Shown: piece after piece, positions 32,104-41,864 of the stretch | Numbering within the stretch: position 1 is the stretch's first letter | Layout of the letters: every line of letters begins with the position of its first letter | Origin: Acidaminococcus sp050873445 | Lineage (GTDB): Bacteria > Bacillota > Negativicutes > Acidaminococcales > Acidaminococcaceae | NCBI RefSeq assembly: GCF_050873445.1 | Contig: NZ_JBNMIU010000003.1 | Location: forward strand, 17,703 to 81,702 | Length of the DNA: 64,000 nucleotides | Reading direction: 5' to 3' | Notes under the pieces: generated by a model | The model's input: the letters and a program-made list of their open reading frames with translations, nothing else | Told to the model about the DNA's origin: nothing | The model's database searches: none | Position numbers and translations under genes: made by a program

Positions 32104-33411
32104 CTACCGGAAGATTCCCAGGACATACCCGGCTGCCAGCCACATGAGGTTCATTACCCACAGGGGGATAAAGGAGAACTTCACGTAATCCTGGAGTTCG
32201 GTGTGGTCAGCCAGGTCACAGGCCAGGTAAATCTGCGGCTGGGCTACCGGCGAAACCATGGCACCCATGTTCATCAGCAGGGTCATGACCACGATTTCCT
32301 TCGGTACACCATAGTTGGCACTGACTCCGGCCACAATGGGGACCAGGGCGTATTGCCAGATATCGTTGGTGAAGATCAGCATCAGAGGAGCACTGAAGAT
32401 GGCGATGATCAGGTAGACCCAGGGACCCATCACACTGGGGATGATCCCTACCAGGAAATTGACCATGGCATCCATCATTCCGCTCTTGGACAGTACGCCG
32501 ACCACGACACCGGACAGGAACACGGCACAGGCGGTGGAGTACATTTCTTTGGAATATTTTTTCAGCAGCTGGTTCTGCAGGTTCAGGTCCGGGTAGTTCA
32601 CCGTCAGGGCGATGATCAGACCCAGAGCGAAGATGACGTAGCCAGGGGCCGGGATCACGCTCAGCCCCACGATCAGCAGGACCGTCAGCAACAGGTTGAA
32701 CCAGAACAGTTTGGGACGGCGCAGTTCGGACTGGTCTTTCTTTTCCATGTCCTGCATGATGACGGAGTCATCTACTTGGCCGGCGCCTTTCTTCATCTGC
32801 AGCCGGGCCAGGATCACAGCCAGCCCGATGCACATGGCGATGTAGAGCAGCATCAGCGGAAGCATATGGACGAAGATGTAGTTCTGGGGAGCCGGAATCC
32901 CGTCCAGCAGGGTAGCGGCCCGCAGGGTACGGCCGTTCCAGGGAGTGATGAACAGGGTACACATGGTGGCCGAACACAGCAGCAGCAGACATTTCGGATC
33001 GATTTTCAGTTTTTTATACAGCGGCAGCATCATGGGGACCGTTACCAGATAGGTGGAAGTCACGCTGCCGTCGATTTCGGTGATCAGGGAAACCAGGACG
33101 GTGATGATCATGATGACCGTAACGCTGAGCTTGGTCCGCTTCAGCAGGAATTCCACCATGGTATCGAACAGACCCACTTCGTTCATCAGGGAGAAATAAG
33201 GCAGGGAGAAGAAAATGATGAACATCAGGTCCCTGGTCTTGCCCAGGCCGAATTTGACGTAGTCACACACATCCTTGACACTGGCGCCCAGCAGAAAGGC
33301 ACCAATGATGGGGATGATGGTGAAGGCGAATAATGTACTGACTTTCTTTTTCAGCAGCAATGTGGTGATGAGGATCATCATCGCAAAGCCGACAAGGGCT
33401 GCGAAACTCAT
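32104..33411 (-). CDS. CitMHS-type organic acid carrier (glucarate or related)
   Basis: 435 residues with about eleven hydrophobic segments. Sequence style (SLITEIDGSVTSTYLVTVP, ITPWNGRT, and NMGAMVSPVAQPQIYLA) fits the CitMHS family of citrate:Mg/H+ symporters. It is 20 bp downstream of gudD in the same direction, so it probably imports glucarate or galactarate, unlike E. coli, which uses an MFS GudP (inference from context). Confidence 0.75.
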   Translation of the reverse strand: MSFAALVGFAMMILITTLLLKKKVSTLFAFTIIPIIGAFLLGASVKDVCDYVKFGLGKTRDLMFIIFFSLPYFSLMNEVGLFDTMVEFLLKRTKLSVTVIMIITVLVSLITEIDGSVTSTYLVTVPMMLPLYKKLKIDPKCLLLLCSATMCTLFITPWNGRTLRAATLLDGIPAPQNYIFVHMLPLMLLYIAMCIGLAVILARLQMKKGAGQVDDSVIMQDMEKKDQSELRRPKLFWFNLLLTVLLIVGLSVIPAPGYVIFALGLIIALTVNYPDLNLQNQLLKKYSKEMYSTACAVFLSGVVVGVLSKSGMMDAMVNFLVGIIPSVMGPWVYLIIAIFSAPLMLIFTNDIWQYALVPIVAGVSANYGVPKEIVVMTLLMNMGAMVSPVAQPQIYLACDLADHTELQDYVKFSFIPLWVMNLMWLAAGYVLGIFR

Positions 33412-33431
33412 GATTCAGACCTCCTTTTCCC

Positions 33432-34772
33432 TTACCGTACCAGGCACGGTTTCTTGCAGTCGTATTTCCAGTTTGGAATCAGGTACTGCATGGCCATGGC
33501 ATCGTCCCGGTCGTGGGAAGGCATCTTGTTGTACAGCGCATTGGCTGCCATGACTTTGTCCATATCCAGGGTTACGCCCAGCCCCGGTTTCTGGGAAACT
33601 TCCAGGAAACCGTCTTTGATTTGCGGCGTATCTTTCAGCAGGTTCTGCCCATCCTGCCAGATCCAGTGCGTATCTAGCGGAGCCGGGTTGCCAGGTGCGG
33701 CAGCGCCTACCTGGGCAAAAGTGGCCAGGGTGATGTCGAAGTGGTTGTTGGAGTGGCTGCCCCAGGTGAGTCCCCATTCCTTCAGCAGAGCGGCCATGCG
33801 CAGGCTGCCTTCCATGCCCCAGAAGTGGGGATCGGCCAGGACGATATCCACGGCCTTCAGAGCCGCTGCATGGTAGAACTGGCGCCAGTTGGTGGCAATC
33901 ATATTGGTGGCTACCCGCAGGGAGCAGGCGTTCTTGAATTCCGCCATCACTTCCCGGCTGGAGAAACCGGCTTCCGGACCGGTAGGGTCTTCGATGTAGC
34001 TCAGGACGTTTTCCATGGGCTTGCACAGCCGGATGGCTTCTTCCAGGCTCCAGGCCCCGTTGGGGTCGATGTTGATCCGGGCATTGGGGAAGGCTTTCTT
34101 CAAGGCCCGGCAGGTTTCCATTTCATATTCGCCTTCCATGACCCCGCCTTTCAGCTTGAAGTTGCGGAAGCCGTATTTTTCGTGCAGGATCTGGGCTTCT
34201 TCCACCACCTGTTCATGGGTGAGGATTTCACCCCGGCGATACCGGAACCAGGGATCCGGGCTGTCGGATTCATCCAGGTAGGGCAGGTCCGTCTTGTTTT
34301 TGTCGGATACGTAGAACAGATAGCCCAGCATTTCCACTTTGTTCCGCTGCTTGCCTTCAGCCAGCAGTTCGCACATGGGAACACCCAGATATTTGCCCAG
34401 GAGGTCCAGCAGGGCACATTCCAGAGCCCATTCGGCCTTGACCACGAATTTCAGCTTGGAGATGTCCAGGGTCTGGATACCTTCGCCGTCATCGCCGGCA
34501 GCTTTTTTCCCTCCTCTGTGGATGGTGCCCAGGATGCTGCGGTACTTGCCGATTTCCTGGCCTACCACCAGAGGAATGTAGCTTTCCAGACATTCTTTCG
34601 TGTATTCCCCGCCGTGGATTTCTCCGATGCCTTCATGGCCGGCGTTATCGTGCAGGATGACCAGGTTGCGGGTAAAGAAGGGAGCGTGGGCTCCGCTCAA
34701 AGTCATTTCCATGCTGTCATACCCGGCTACAGGGATGACTTTCATATCGGTTACGATCGGTGTGCTTGCCAT
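33432..34772 (-). CDS. gudD: Glucarate dehydratase
   Basis: Dehydrates D-glucarate (and idarate) to 5-keto-4-deoxyglucarate. An enolase-superfamily enzyme, 446 residues from the ATG at 34772, exactly the E. coli length; the ATG two codons upstream has worse spacing to AAGGAGG. Catalytic positions align: Lys pair in FKLKGG (about 206/208), metal ligands Asp 236 (INIDPN), Glu 261 (YIEDP) and Asn 290 (ATNMIATNW), and the base His in GSHSNNH (about 340). Operon with the carrier; LysR gene diverges upstream. Confidence 0.93.
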   Translation of the reverse strand: MASTPIVTDMKVIPVAGYDSMEMTLSGAHAPFFTRNLVILHDNAGHEGIGEIHGGEYTKECLESYIPLVVGQEIGKYRSILGTIHRGGKKAAGDDGEGIQTLDISKLKFVVKAEWALECALLDLLGKYLGVPMCELLAEGKQRNKVEMLGYLFYVSDKNKTDLPYLDESDSPDPWFRYRRGEILTHEQVVEEAQILHEKYGFRNFKLKGGVMEGEYEMETCRALKKAFPNARINIDPNGAWSLEEAIRLCKPMENVLSYIEDPTGPEAGFSSREVMAEFKNACSLRVATNMIATNWRQFYHAAALKAVDIVLADPHFWGMEGSLRMAALLKEWGLTWGSHSNNHFDITLATFAQVGAAAPGNPAPLDTHWIWQDGQNLLKDTPQIKDGFLEVSQKPGLGVTLDMDKVMAANALYNKMPSHDRDDAMAMQYLIPNWKYDCKKPCLVR

Positions 34773-34976
34773 TGTCATTTTCCTCCTTGGAACCAGCAGA
34801 ATCTTATCATTTGCTTTTGAATCATTGAAATTTTCTGTTTACACTATATCGAATTTGATTTTCCTTGGCCAATATGTAATAATGATTCCGTCAATCAGTT
34901 TTACTAATATTATCTGATTATTCTAAAAGAAATATTTAGAGAATATCTTAATTTTTTTAAGGGGAGAGGAATTTCC

Positions 34977-35897
34977 ATGGATACCCGTCATCTCCAGTAT
35001 ATTGTGACCATTGCCCAGAGACAGAATATGACCAAGGCGGCGGAAGAACTGTACGTTTCCCAGTCTTCTTTGAGTCAGTACCTGGGCAAACTGGAGAAAA
35101 AACTGGGCGTACCGCTGTTCGAGCGGACGAAGAACAAACTGCTGCTGACCCCGGCCGGGGAACGGTATGTGGAGGCGGCCCGGAAAATTCTGGACATTGA
35201 AAAAGAAACCTATGCGGATATCCGTTCCCTGAACAACCGCAGCCATATCACCCTGGGGCTGACTTCCCAGCTGTGCCTGCGGATGCTGACAGCGGTGATC
35301 CCTGCCTTCAAGAAAGAATTTCCGGAGGCCACGGTGGAAATCACAGAAGCCAATGTGAATGCATTGACCCGACAGCTGTTGGAGGAAAACCTCGACTGTG
35401 CCGTCATGGCCGTCCATAATACTTCCGCTTTCGCCAAAGAGCAGGTGGATATCCTGGGGACGGAAGAAATCCTGCTGGCAGTACCCAAAACGCATCCTTA
35501 CTGCAAAAAAAATCCAGGCGAAGTGGTCGCTTGGAAGGAAATCCAACAGGAATTGGAAGGGGATAATTTTCTGATTTGCAAAAAGGGGTCTACCCTGCGG
35601 GAAGTGACGGATCATCTATTCTCGGCGCTGCACTTTGATCCCAGTACCATGTGCGAGACAAACAGCATCATCACCACCCGGGCCATGGTGGCCATGGGCA
35701 TCGGTATCACCTTTATCGGCAAGTCCTGCAAGCAGGATGAGAACAAGATCCATTATTATCGGATGGATCCGCCGTTGACCCGGAAATTTGCCCTGATCCG
35801 CCGGAAGAATTGGGTGATGCATACCCCGGAAAAGCGGTTGTGCGAGGAAATCCGGAATTACTTCAAACGGAAAAGTGTCAAAGCTTTGATGAAATAA
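34977..35897 (+). CDS. LysR-family regulator, divergent to gudD
   Basis: 306 residues. N-terminal helix-turn-helix (MTKAAEELYVSQSSLSQYL, about 17-35) and an effector-binding domain with periplasmic-binding fold. Divergent from gudD across a 200-bp AT-rich gap, so it most likely senses glucarate or a product and controls that operon. RBS GGGGAGAGGAA. Confidence 0.9.
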   Translation: MDTRHLQYIVTIAQRQNMTKAAEELYVSQSSLSQYLGKLEKKLGVPLFERTKNKLLLTPAGERYVEAARKILDIEKETYADIRSLNNRSHITLGLTSQLCLRMLTAVIPAFKKEFPEATVEITEANVNALTRQLLEENLDCAVMAVHNTSAFAKEQVDILGTEEILLAVPKTHPYCKKNPGEVVAWKEIQQELEGDNFLICKKGSTLREVTDHLFSALHFDPSTMCETNSIITTRAMVAMGIGITFIGKSCKQDENKIHYYRMDPPLTRKFALIRRKNWVMHTPEKRLCEEIRNYFKRKSVKALMK

Positions 35898-35902
35898 AAA
35901 AC

Positions 35903-35945
35903 GAGGGGGTGTGAAAAACATTTTTCACACCCCCTCCCTTTTTTA
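35903..35945. terminator. Bidirectional terminator between two convergent LysR genes
   Basis: GAGGGGGTGTGAAAAA / TTTTTCACACCCCCTC with A run before and T run after. Confidence 0.88.
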
Positions 35946-35946
35946 T

Positions 35947-36867
35947 CTATTTTTCTTTCGTTTTTTCTAGCCAGTATTTTTTGGCGTAGTCGATGAAGCA
36001 CTGGGTGGCCCTGCTTACAAATGATCCTTTGGCGTAACTGGCGGCCACATTCCAGTGCAGGGGTTTATCCAGGGAATAATAACGGATGCCCTGATCGAAG
36101 CCGCAGACGGTGGATTCTGCGATGATGCCACAGCAGATTTCGGCCCGGACCATTTCCAGGATGGTGGCTGGGTTCGCAGTATCGAACAGGATCTGGGGGA
36201 CCACTTTCCGGGTGCGGAACAGTTTATCCAGGATGGGGCGCATGGTGGTCTTCTTCCGCAGCAGAATCATGGGGCGGTCCTTCAGGGCCTGAAGGGGAAG
36301 GGCCTGGCGGCAGCCTTCCTTCCGGATGACCTGGTCCCCGAAGTCCCAGCTTTCCGGGGCGGCAATCAAGATTTCTTCTCTGTACAGATTCTGGTATTCG
36401 TTGTCATCCCGCTGGCTTTCGAACAGGGTCATGAATCCCAGATCCAGATCTCCGATGCTCACCAGCTTCTGCATCTGGAATACATTCATCTCATAGGGAA
36501 TCACTTCTATGTTGGGATATTCCTTATGGAAAGCCGGGTAGACATGGATGAACATGTCAGGCCCCCGTACAGGTGTCATTCCCACCCGGATGGTGCCTTT
36601 ATAGCCGTTGGTCAGGTCACTGATCCGGCTGTAGGTCTGCTGTTTCACCCGCAGCATTTCCCGGGCTCCCTCCAGGTAGATTTCTCCGGCTTTTGTAGGT
36701 CCCCAGTTGGTTTTGCTCCGGTTGAACAACGTTGTACCAAGTTCATGTTCCAGGTGCAGCAGCTGCTGGTTCAGGGCTGACTGCGTCAGATACAGCTTCT
36801 CGGCAGCCTTGGTGATACTCTTTTCTTCCGCGATTTTCAGGATATGCTCAATCAATCTTGTATCCAT
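35947..36867 (-). CDS. LysR-family regulator, second copy
   Basis: 306 residues with the same N-terminal architecture (SITKAAEKLYLTQSALNQQL, about 17-36). It differs much from its neighbour in the effector domain, so it probably responds to another ligand. It diverges from the lar operon (larE at 37184), of which it may be the regulator, but the intergenic gap is long and no site is evident. Confidence 0.88.
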   Translation of the reverse strand: MDTRLIEHILKIAEEKSITKAAEKLYLTQSALNQQLLHLEHELGTTLFNRSKTNWGPTKAGEIYLEGAREMLRVKQQTYSRISDLTNGYKGTIRVGMTPVRGPDMFIHVYPAFHKEYPNIEVIPYEMNVFQMQKLVSIGDLDLGFMTLFESQRDDNEYQNLYREEILIAAPESWDFGDQVIRKEGCRQALPLQALKDRPMILLRKKTTMRPILDKLFRTRKVVPQILFDTANPATILEMVRAEICCGIIAESTVCGFDQGIRYYSLDKPLHWNVAASYAKGSFVSRATQCFIDYAKKYWLEKTKEK

Positions 36868-37183
36868 AAAAAGAAAACCATCCTCCTTCCGACTGACTTA
36901 GAAAAATAATTAAGGAATCTATGGTGATTTATTAAGTGTATATATAAATTATAGAACAATATAATGAATGGAACAAGCAAATACATGACTTAATATCAGG
37001 TATTTAAAATAACAACTAGATAGAAAAATGGCAAAATATGACAGCATACCTATATGCAGTGCACCAAGAAAGCTCTGCTCAAAATCACAGGGTTTTCTTT
37101 TATCTTCAGGACAACGTTTTGACGAAGAAATATGCTATACTGCATAGGAAGCAGATTCTTATGAAATGAAGGGTGGACAACAG
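36868..37183. other. AT-rich intergenic region between LysR and the lar operon
   Basis: 316 bp with no ORF I can support. Low GC against its neighbours. An extended -10 (TGCTATACT, 37133-37141) lies before larE. Otherwise I see only AT-rich tracts, no clear palindrome. Confidence 0.5.
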
Positions 37184-38002
37184 ATGGAACAGAACGATAA
37201 ATTGAAGGCGCTGCAGGACTTTCTGCGGGAATTGGGCAGTGTGGCTGTGGCTTTTTCCGGAGGGGTGGATTCCACCTTCCTGCTGAAGGTGGCTCATGAT
37301 GTGCTGGGCGACAGGGTGGTGGCCGTCACGGCCCGCTCCTGCTCGTTCCCCAAGCGGGAACTGGAAGAGGCCCGGGCGTTCTGCCGGAAGGAAGGGATCC
37401 GGCACGTGGTGGTGGATTCAGAGGAACTTTCCATCCCCGGCTTTTCCCATAACCCGGTGAACCGGTGCTATATGTGCAAACACGAACTGTTTGAAAAAAT
37501 CCTGGGTATTGCCCGGGAAAACCAGCTGGCCTACGTGGTGGAAGGATCCAACCTGGATGATGAGGGAGATTACCGCCCCGGACTCCAGGCCATTGCGGAA
37601 CTGCACATCCAGAGCCCTCTGCGCCGGGCCGGCCTGTATAAATCGGAAATCCGGGCCTATTCAAAGGACCTGGGTCTGCCCACCTGGAACAAGCAGTCTT
37701 TTGCCTGCCTGTCTTCCCGGTTCGTCTACGGAGAAGAAATCACGCCGGAGCGGCTGGGCATGGTGGACCGGGCGGAACAGTTCCTGCTGGATCTTGGCTT
37801 CCATCAGCTGCGGGTGCGGATCCATGACGGGAACCTGGCCCGGATCGAAGTGGATCCTTCCCAGCTGCAGAAGGCCCTGGACAGCCGGGAACAGATTTTC
37901 AAAAAGTTGAAGGAAATCGGCTTTGCCTATGTGACCTTGGATCTGCAGGGCTACCGGACGGGCAGTATGAACGAAGTGCTGCCGGGAAAGGGGCAGGCCT
38001 GA
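37184..38002 (+). CDS. larE: ATP-dependent sacrificial sulfur transferase LarE
   Basis: Adds sulfur to the pyridinium-3,5-biscarboxylate mononucleotide precursor of the nickel-pincer cofactor. PP-loop SGGVDS (about 25-30), a CxxC pair in NRCYMCKHE (about 95-98) and the donor cysteine in KQSFACLSSRF (about 175, Lactiplantibacillus Cys176 position). 272 residues from the ATG at 37184, which has AAGGGTGG upstream; the ATG at 37166 has no site. First gene of the lar operon; larB overlaps its stop. Confidence 0.93.
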   Translation: MEQNDKLKALQDFLRELGSVAVAFSGGVDSTFLLKVAHDVLGDRVVAVTARSCSFPKRELEEARAFCRKEGIRHVVVDSEELSIPGFSHNPVNRCYMCKHELFEKILGIARENQLAYVVEGSNLDDEGDYRPGLQAIAELHIQSPLRRAGLYKSEIRAYSKDLGLPTWNKQSFACLSSRFVYGEEITPERLGMVDRAEQFLLDLGFHQLRVRIHDGNLARIEVDPSQLQKALDSREQIFKKLKEIGFAYVTLDLQGYRTGSMNEVLPGKGQA

Positions 38003-38763
38003 TGGATGCCCGGGAAATTCTAGAACAGGTCCGGAATGGACGCCTTTCGGTGGAGAAAGCCCAACGGCTGATTGAACGGCAGCCTTTCGAGGAGCTGGGA
38101 TATGCCAAACTGGACACCCAGCGGCAGCAGCGGCAGGGGTTCGGCGAGGTGGTATTCTGCAGCGGCAAGGCAGATGCACATCTGCTGGCCATTTTCCGGA
38201 AGCTGCAGCAGGATCAGCAGGAAGTGCTGGGTACCCGGGCTACGCAGGAGCAGTATGAACTGGTGCGGCAGGTCTGTCCGGAGGTGGTGTATGATCCCCT
38301 GGCCCGTCTGCTGAAAATCGAAAAGAAGGAGAAGCCCAGGGTGGGGAATATCGTGGTCTGCACAGCGGGGACCGCGGATTTGCCGGTAGCGGAAGAAGCG
38401 GCCCAGACGGCGGAGTTCTTCGGCAGCCGGGTGGACCGGATCTACGATGTGGGTGTCAGCGGGCTGCACCGCTTGCTGGCCCGGCTGGACCGGCTGCAGC
38501 AGGGCAATTGTGTCATTGCCATTGCCGGCATGGAAGGGGCCCTGGCCAGCGTCATCGGAGGCCTGGTCCGGAACCCGGTGATCGCAGTCCCTACTTCCGT
38601 GGGCTACGGAGCCAGCTTCCATGGACTGGCGGCCCTTCTGACCATGCTCAATTCCTGCGCCAACGGCATCGCTACGGTAAACATCGACAACGGCTACGGG
38701 GCCGGATATCTGGCGACCCAGATCAATCGGCTGGCCCTGCAGGAGCCTGCAAAGGAGAAATGA
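38002..38763 (+). CDS. larB: Pyridinium-3,5-biscarboxylic acid mononucleotide synthase LarB
   Basis: Carboxylates and hydrolyses NaAD to start the nickel-pincer cofactor. 253 residues; the C-terminal half is PurE-like with VVCTAGTADLPVAEEAA (about 113-129) and the SVGYGASFHGLAALL loop (near 200). The ATG overlaps the larE stop by one base (ATGA-type coupling), so both proteins are made together. Confidence 0.93.
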   Translation: MDAREILEQVRNGRLSVEKAQRLIERQPFEELGYAKLDTQRQQRQGFGEVVFCSGKADAHLLAIFRKLQQDQQEVLGTRATQEQYELVRQVCPEVVYDPLARLLKIEKKEKPRVGNIVVCTAGTADLPVAEEAAQTAEFFGSRVDRIYDVGVSGLHRLLARLDRLQQGNCVIAIAGMEGALASVIGGLVRNPVIAVPTSVGYGASFHGLAALLTMLNSCANGIATVNIDNGYGAGYLATQINRLALQEPAKEK

Positions 38764-38764
38764 T

Positions 38765-40066
38765 ATGGCACATACACTTTATCTGGAATGCAACAGCGGC
38801 ATCAGCGGCGATATGATGGTGGGGGCCCTGCTAGACCTGGGCGCCGACGAGAAAAAACTGCGGGAAACCCTGGCTACCCTGCCTCTCAGCGGGTATACCC
38901 TTCAGATTTCCCGGGTAAAAAAAGCGGGACTGGACGCCTGCGATTTTCTGGTGGAGCTGGATGCGGAACATGAGAACCACGATCATGACATGGAATACCT
39001 GTACGGGTTCAAAAAGGGTGGATTGGAGGCTGATTCCGCACACCATCATCACCATCACCACCAGCACCGGGGTCTCCATGAGGTGCTGGACATCCTGGAT
39101 CAGGGCAGCTTGACGCCGGGCGCCCTGCAGCTGGCGGAAAAGATCTTCACCATCCTGGGAGAAGCGGAAGCCAAAGCCCATGGAACCACCCTGGAAGAAG
39201 TCCATTTCCATGAGGTGGGGGCTGTGGATTCCATCGTGGACATTGCGGCGGCGGCCATCTGCCTGGATGATCTGGACATCCGGGAAGTCATCCTGCCGGT
39301 ATTGAACGAAGGGAAAGGATGTGTCCGCTGCGCCCACGGCATCCTGTCTGTCCCGGTGCCGGCTGTGGCCAACATTGCGGCGACCCATGGGCTGCCCCTC
39401 CAGATTATGGATACGGAAGGGGAGTATGTAACTCCTACAGGGGCGGCCATTGCGGCGGCCGTCCGTACTGGCGGCAGCCTGCCCCGGCCTTTCACCATCC
39501 GGAAAATCGGCCTGGGGGCCGGCAAACGTCAGCAGGCCCGGCCCAGTCTGCTGCGGGCCATGCTCATCGAAGACAGCGGAAGGGCTTCTGGCGGGCTGCA
39601 GGAAGATACTGTCTGGAAGCTGGAAACGAACCTGGATGACTGCACCGGCGAAGCCCTGGGCCATGTACTGGACCTGCTGCTGGAGGCCGGGGCCCTGGAC
39701 GTGCAGTACACGCCGGTGTATATGAAAAAGAACCGTCCGGCCTGGCTTGTGACCGTTCTGTGCAAAGAGGCGGAGCGGAGCGTGCTGGAGACGGTCCTGT
39801 TCCGGGAAACGACTACCATCGGCATTCGCCGGTCCTTGTGCCGCCGGACCATCCTGCCCCGGAAGGAACGACAGGTGGAAACCCCCTGGGGCGTGGTCCG
39901 GGTCAAAGAGGTCCGGGTTCCGGAAAATGCTTTGGATCCGGCGGGAGAAGTCCGTTTTTATCCAGAATATGAGAGCCTGCGGGAACTCTGCCGGAAAACG
40001 GGGAAAAGTTTCCCGGAGGTCTATCAGAAAATCCTGGGCCAGTTGGCAGCAAAGGAGGCTGAATAA
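38765..40066 (+). CDS. larC: Nickel insertion protein LarC
   Basis: CTP-dependent cyclometallase that inserts nickel into the cofactor. 433 residues with a histidine tract HHHHHHHQH (about 94-102) likely to bind or store nickel, and LarC marks GISGDMMVGALLDLG (about 11-25) and DNLDDCTGE-like NLDDCTGE (near 290). In Lactiplantibacillus plantarum LarC is made by a frameshift joining larC1 and larC2; here the frame is continuous. Starts 1 bp after larB. Confidence 0.93.
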   Translation: MAHTLYLECNSGISGDMMVGALLDLGADEKKLRETLATLPLSGYTLQISRVKKAGLDACDFLVELDAEHENHDHDMEYLYGFKKGGLEADSAHHHHHHHQHRGLHEVLDILDQGSLTPGALQLAEKIFTILGEAEAKAHGTTLEEVHFHEVGAVDSIVDIAAAAICLDDLDIREVILPVLNEGKGCVRCAHGILSVPVPAVANIAATHGLPLQIMDTEGEYVTPTGAAIAAAVRTGGSLPRPFTIRKIGLGAGKRQQARPSLLRAMLIEDSGRASGGLQEDTVWKLETNLDDCTGEALGHVLDLLLEAGALDVQYTPVYMKKNRPAWLVTVLCKEAERSVLETVLFRETTTIGIRRSLCRRTILPRKERQVETPWGVVRVKEVRVPENALDPAGEVRFYPEYESLRELCRKTGKSFPEVYQKILGQLAAKEAE

Positions 40067-40069
40067 AAG

Positions 40070-41089
40070 ATGCATATGGCAGATGCGCTGTTGTCTCCGG
40101 CCGTGGCCGGGACCATGTATGCGCTTTCCGGAGCCGTGGCTTTCTATGCCGCCAAACGGATCAGGAAAGAAGAAAGAGAAGAAATCATTCCCAAAATGGG
40201 TGTCCTGGGCGCTTTTGTCTTTGCGGCGCAGATGATCAATTTTGCCATTCCGGGGACTGGATCTTCCGGCCATTTGTGCGGGGGGATGCTCCTTTCGGCC
40301 GTGGTAGGGCCTTATGCAGGATTTTTGACGATGATCAGTATCCTGGCCCTCCAATGTCTGCTCTTTGGTGACGGCGGACTGCTGGCCCTGGGTGCCAATA
40401 TCTGGAATATGGCCTTTTATGGCTGTTTTTTGGGTGGGGGACTCCTGTGGCCCTTTTTTACCCGCCGGGGGCTGAGCAAAAAGGCCATTGTCATGGCCAG
40501 CCTGGCAGGCAGTGTGCTGACTCTGCAGCTGGGAGCCTTCTCTGTTTCTGCGGAAACCTTTTTATCCGGGATCACCGAACTGCCTTTTACCGCTTTTTTG
40601 CTGCTGATGCAGCCCATCCATCTGGCCATCGGTCTGGCAGAGGGGCTGATTACCTCTGCTGTGCTGGGGTTTGTGTATGAAAACCGGCCGGAACTCCTCT
40701 GGCAGCCGGCTGGATCGGGTACGGCCGCACAGGCAGGTTCCTGGAGCCGGAACAGACTGCTGGGGGTACTGGCCGCCCTGGCCCTCATCATCGGTGGCGG
40801 TTTATCGCTTCTGGCATCCGGAGATCCGGATGGCCTTGAATGGTCTGTTCAGCGTTTGACGGGCAGTACGGAACTGGAAGGCCCGGGAGAAGGAATCTAT
40901 GGACTGGCTGCCCGGTTCCAGGAGAGTACAGCCCTTCTTTCGGAGTATCAGGTTCCGGGCCTGGATGAAGAACTGGGTACGGCTGTGGCCGGTGTGGTAG
41001 GAACCATGCTGATCATGGGGATTGTCTGGATTCTGGGACGGACCCTGCGAAAGAGAGAAAACCATGAAGCCTCTGGAAGATGCCATTGA
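40070..41089 (+). CDS. ECF-type nickel transporter, fused M and N components (NikMN/CbiMN-like)
   Basis: Membrane component that gives metal specificity. 339 residues; the N-terminus MHMADALLSPAVAG carries the conserved metal-chelating amino-terminus and His2, His/Asp motif of NikM/CbiM. The C-terminal part (from about 225) has the NikN/CbiN motif DPDGLEWSV near 246-254. Context with larC and a racemase makes nickel the expected metal (inference; CbiM would carry cobalt). Follows larC by 3 bp. Confidence 0.85.
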   Translation: MHMADALLSPAVAGTMYALSGAVAFYAAKRIRKEEREEIIPKMGVLGAFVFAAQMINFAIPGTGSSGHLCGGMLLSAVVGPYAGFLTMISILALQCLLFGDGGLLALGANIWNMAFYGCFLGGGLLWPFFTRRGLSKKAIVMASLAGSVLTLQLGAFSVSAETFLSGITELPFTAFLLLMQPIHLAIGLAEGLITSAVLGFVYENRPELLWQPAGSGTAAQAGSWSRNRLLGVLAALALIIGGGLSLLASGDPDGLEWSVQRLTGSTELEGPGEGIYGLAARFQESTALLSEYQVPGLDEELGTAVAGVVGTMLIMGIVWILGRTLRKRENHEASGRCH

Positions 41090-41834
41090 CAGTGTCCATC
41101 TGCTGGATGACCTGGCCGGAAAAGACACAGTCCTGACCCGGCTGTCTCCGCTGTCCAAACTGGCTTCCGTTTTTTGTTTCCTTCTGACCCTGTCTTCTCT
41201 GGGCCAGAGGGATTTGGCGGGAGTACTTGTACTCCTTTTGTATCTTCCCGTACTGTACCGGCTGGGACGGATTCCCTGGAGACAGCCGCTGCGGCAGCTG
41301 CGGCCTGTATGGCTGATGGTGGGAAGCATCGGTGCGGTCAATCTGTTCTGGAGCCAGGGAGCTTCACTGCAGGTAGGGCCGGTGGCTGTTCCCGCTGGTT
41401 TGGCGGCACTGCTCATCCTGCTTCTGAAAGCGACGGGCTGCGTCCTGGCAGCCTATCTCCTTCTGGCTACCACCACCCTGGAAAGCCTTGCCTGTGCTCT
41501 GCAGAAGCTGCCCATTCCCCAGATCCTGGTGGTTTCTCTTTTGCTCACCTGGCGGTATCTGGTACTGCTGCTGCAGGAGGGGAGCCGTATGGCCACCGCA
41601 TACCGGCTGCGGGCTCCGGAAAGCCGGGGCATCCCCTGGAAAATCAGCGGCAGCCTGCTGGGCCTGCTGCTTTTGCGCAGCCTGGACCGGGCGCAGCTTG
41701 TTTACGAAAGCATGAAGCTGCGGGGTTTTCAGGGGCGTTTTCCGGAAGAAAAAAATACAGGGAGCCTGCGTTCCAGCCTGGCCCTGATGGCAGGGACAAT
41801 GGGCTGGTGCCTGCTTTGCCATCTTTTTTTGTAA
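41064..41834 (+). CDS. ECF transporter transmembrane protein NikQ/CbiQ-like
   Basis: 256 residues with about five to six hydrophobic segments and the coupling motif of ECF T components near the C-terminus (ATAYRLRAPESRG and LVYESMKLRGFQG, the two Ala-Arg-Gly helices). The ATG at 41064 lies inside the M gene end (26-bp overlap). An upstream in-frame start is rejected. Connects the M component to the ATPase. Confidence 0.85.
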   Translation: MKPLEDAIDSVHLLDDLAGKDTVLTRLSPLSKLASVFCFLLTLSSLGQRDLAGVLVLLLYLPVLYRLGRIPWRQPLRQLRPVWLMVGSIGAVNLFWSQGASLQVGPVAVPAGLAALLILLLKATGCVLAAYLLLATTTLESLACALQKLPIPQILVVSLLLTWRYLVLLLQEGSRMATAYRLRAPESRGIPWKISGSLLGLLLLRSLDRAQLVYESMKLRGFQGRFPEEKNTGSLRSSLALMAGTMGWCLLCHLFL

Positions 41835-41864
41835 AGGACTTTATCTTTGAGGAGGTCGGTCGTT

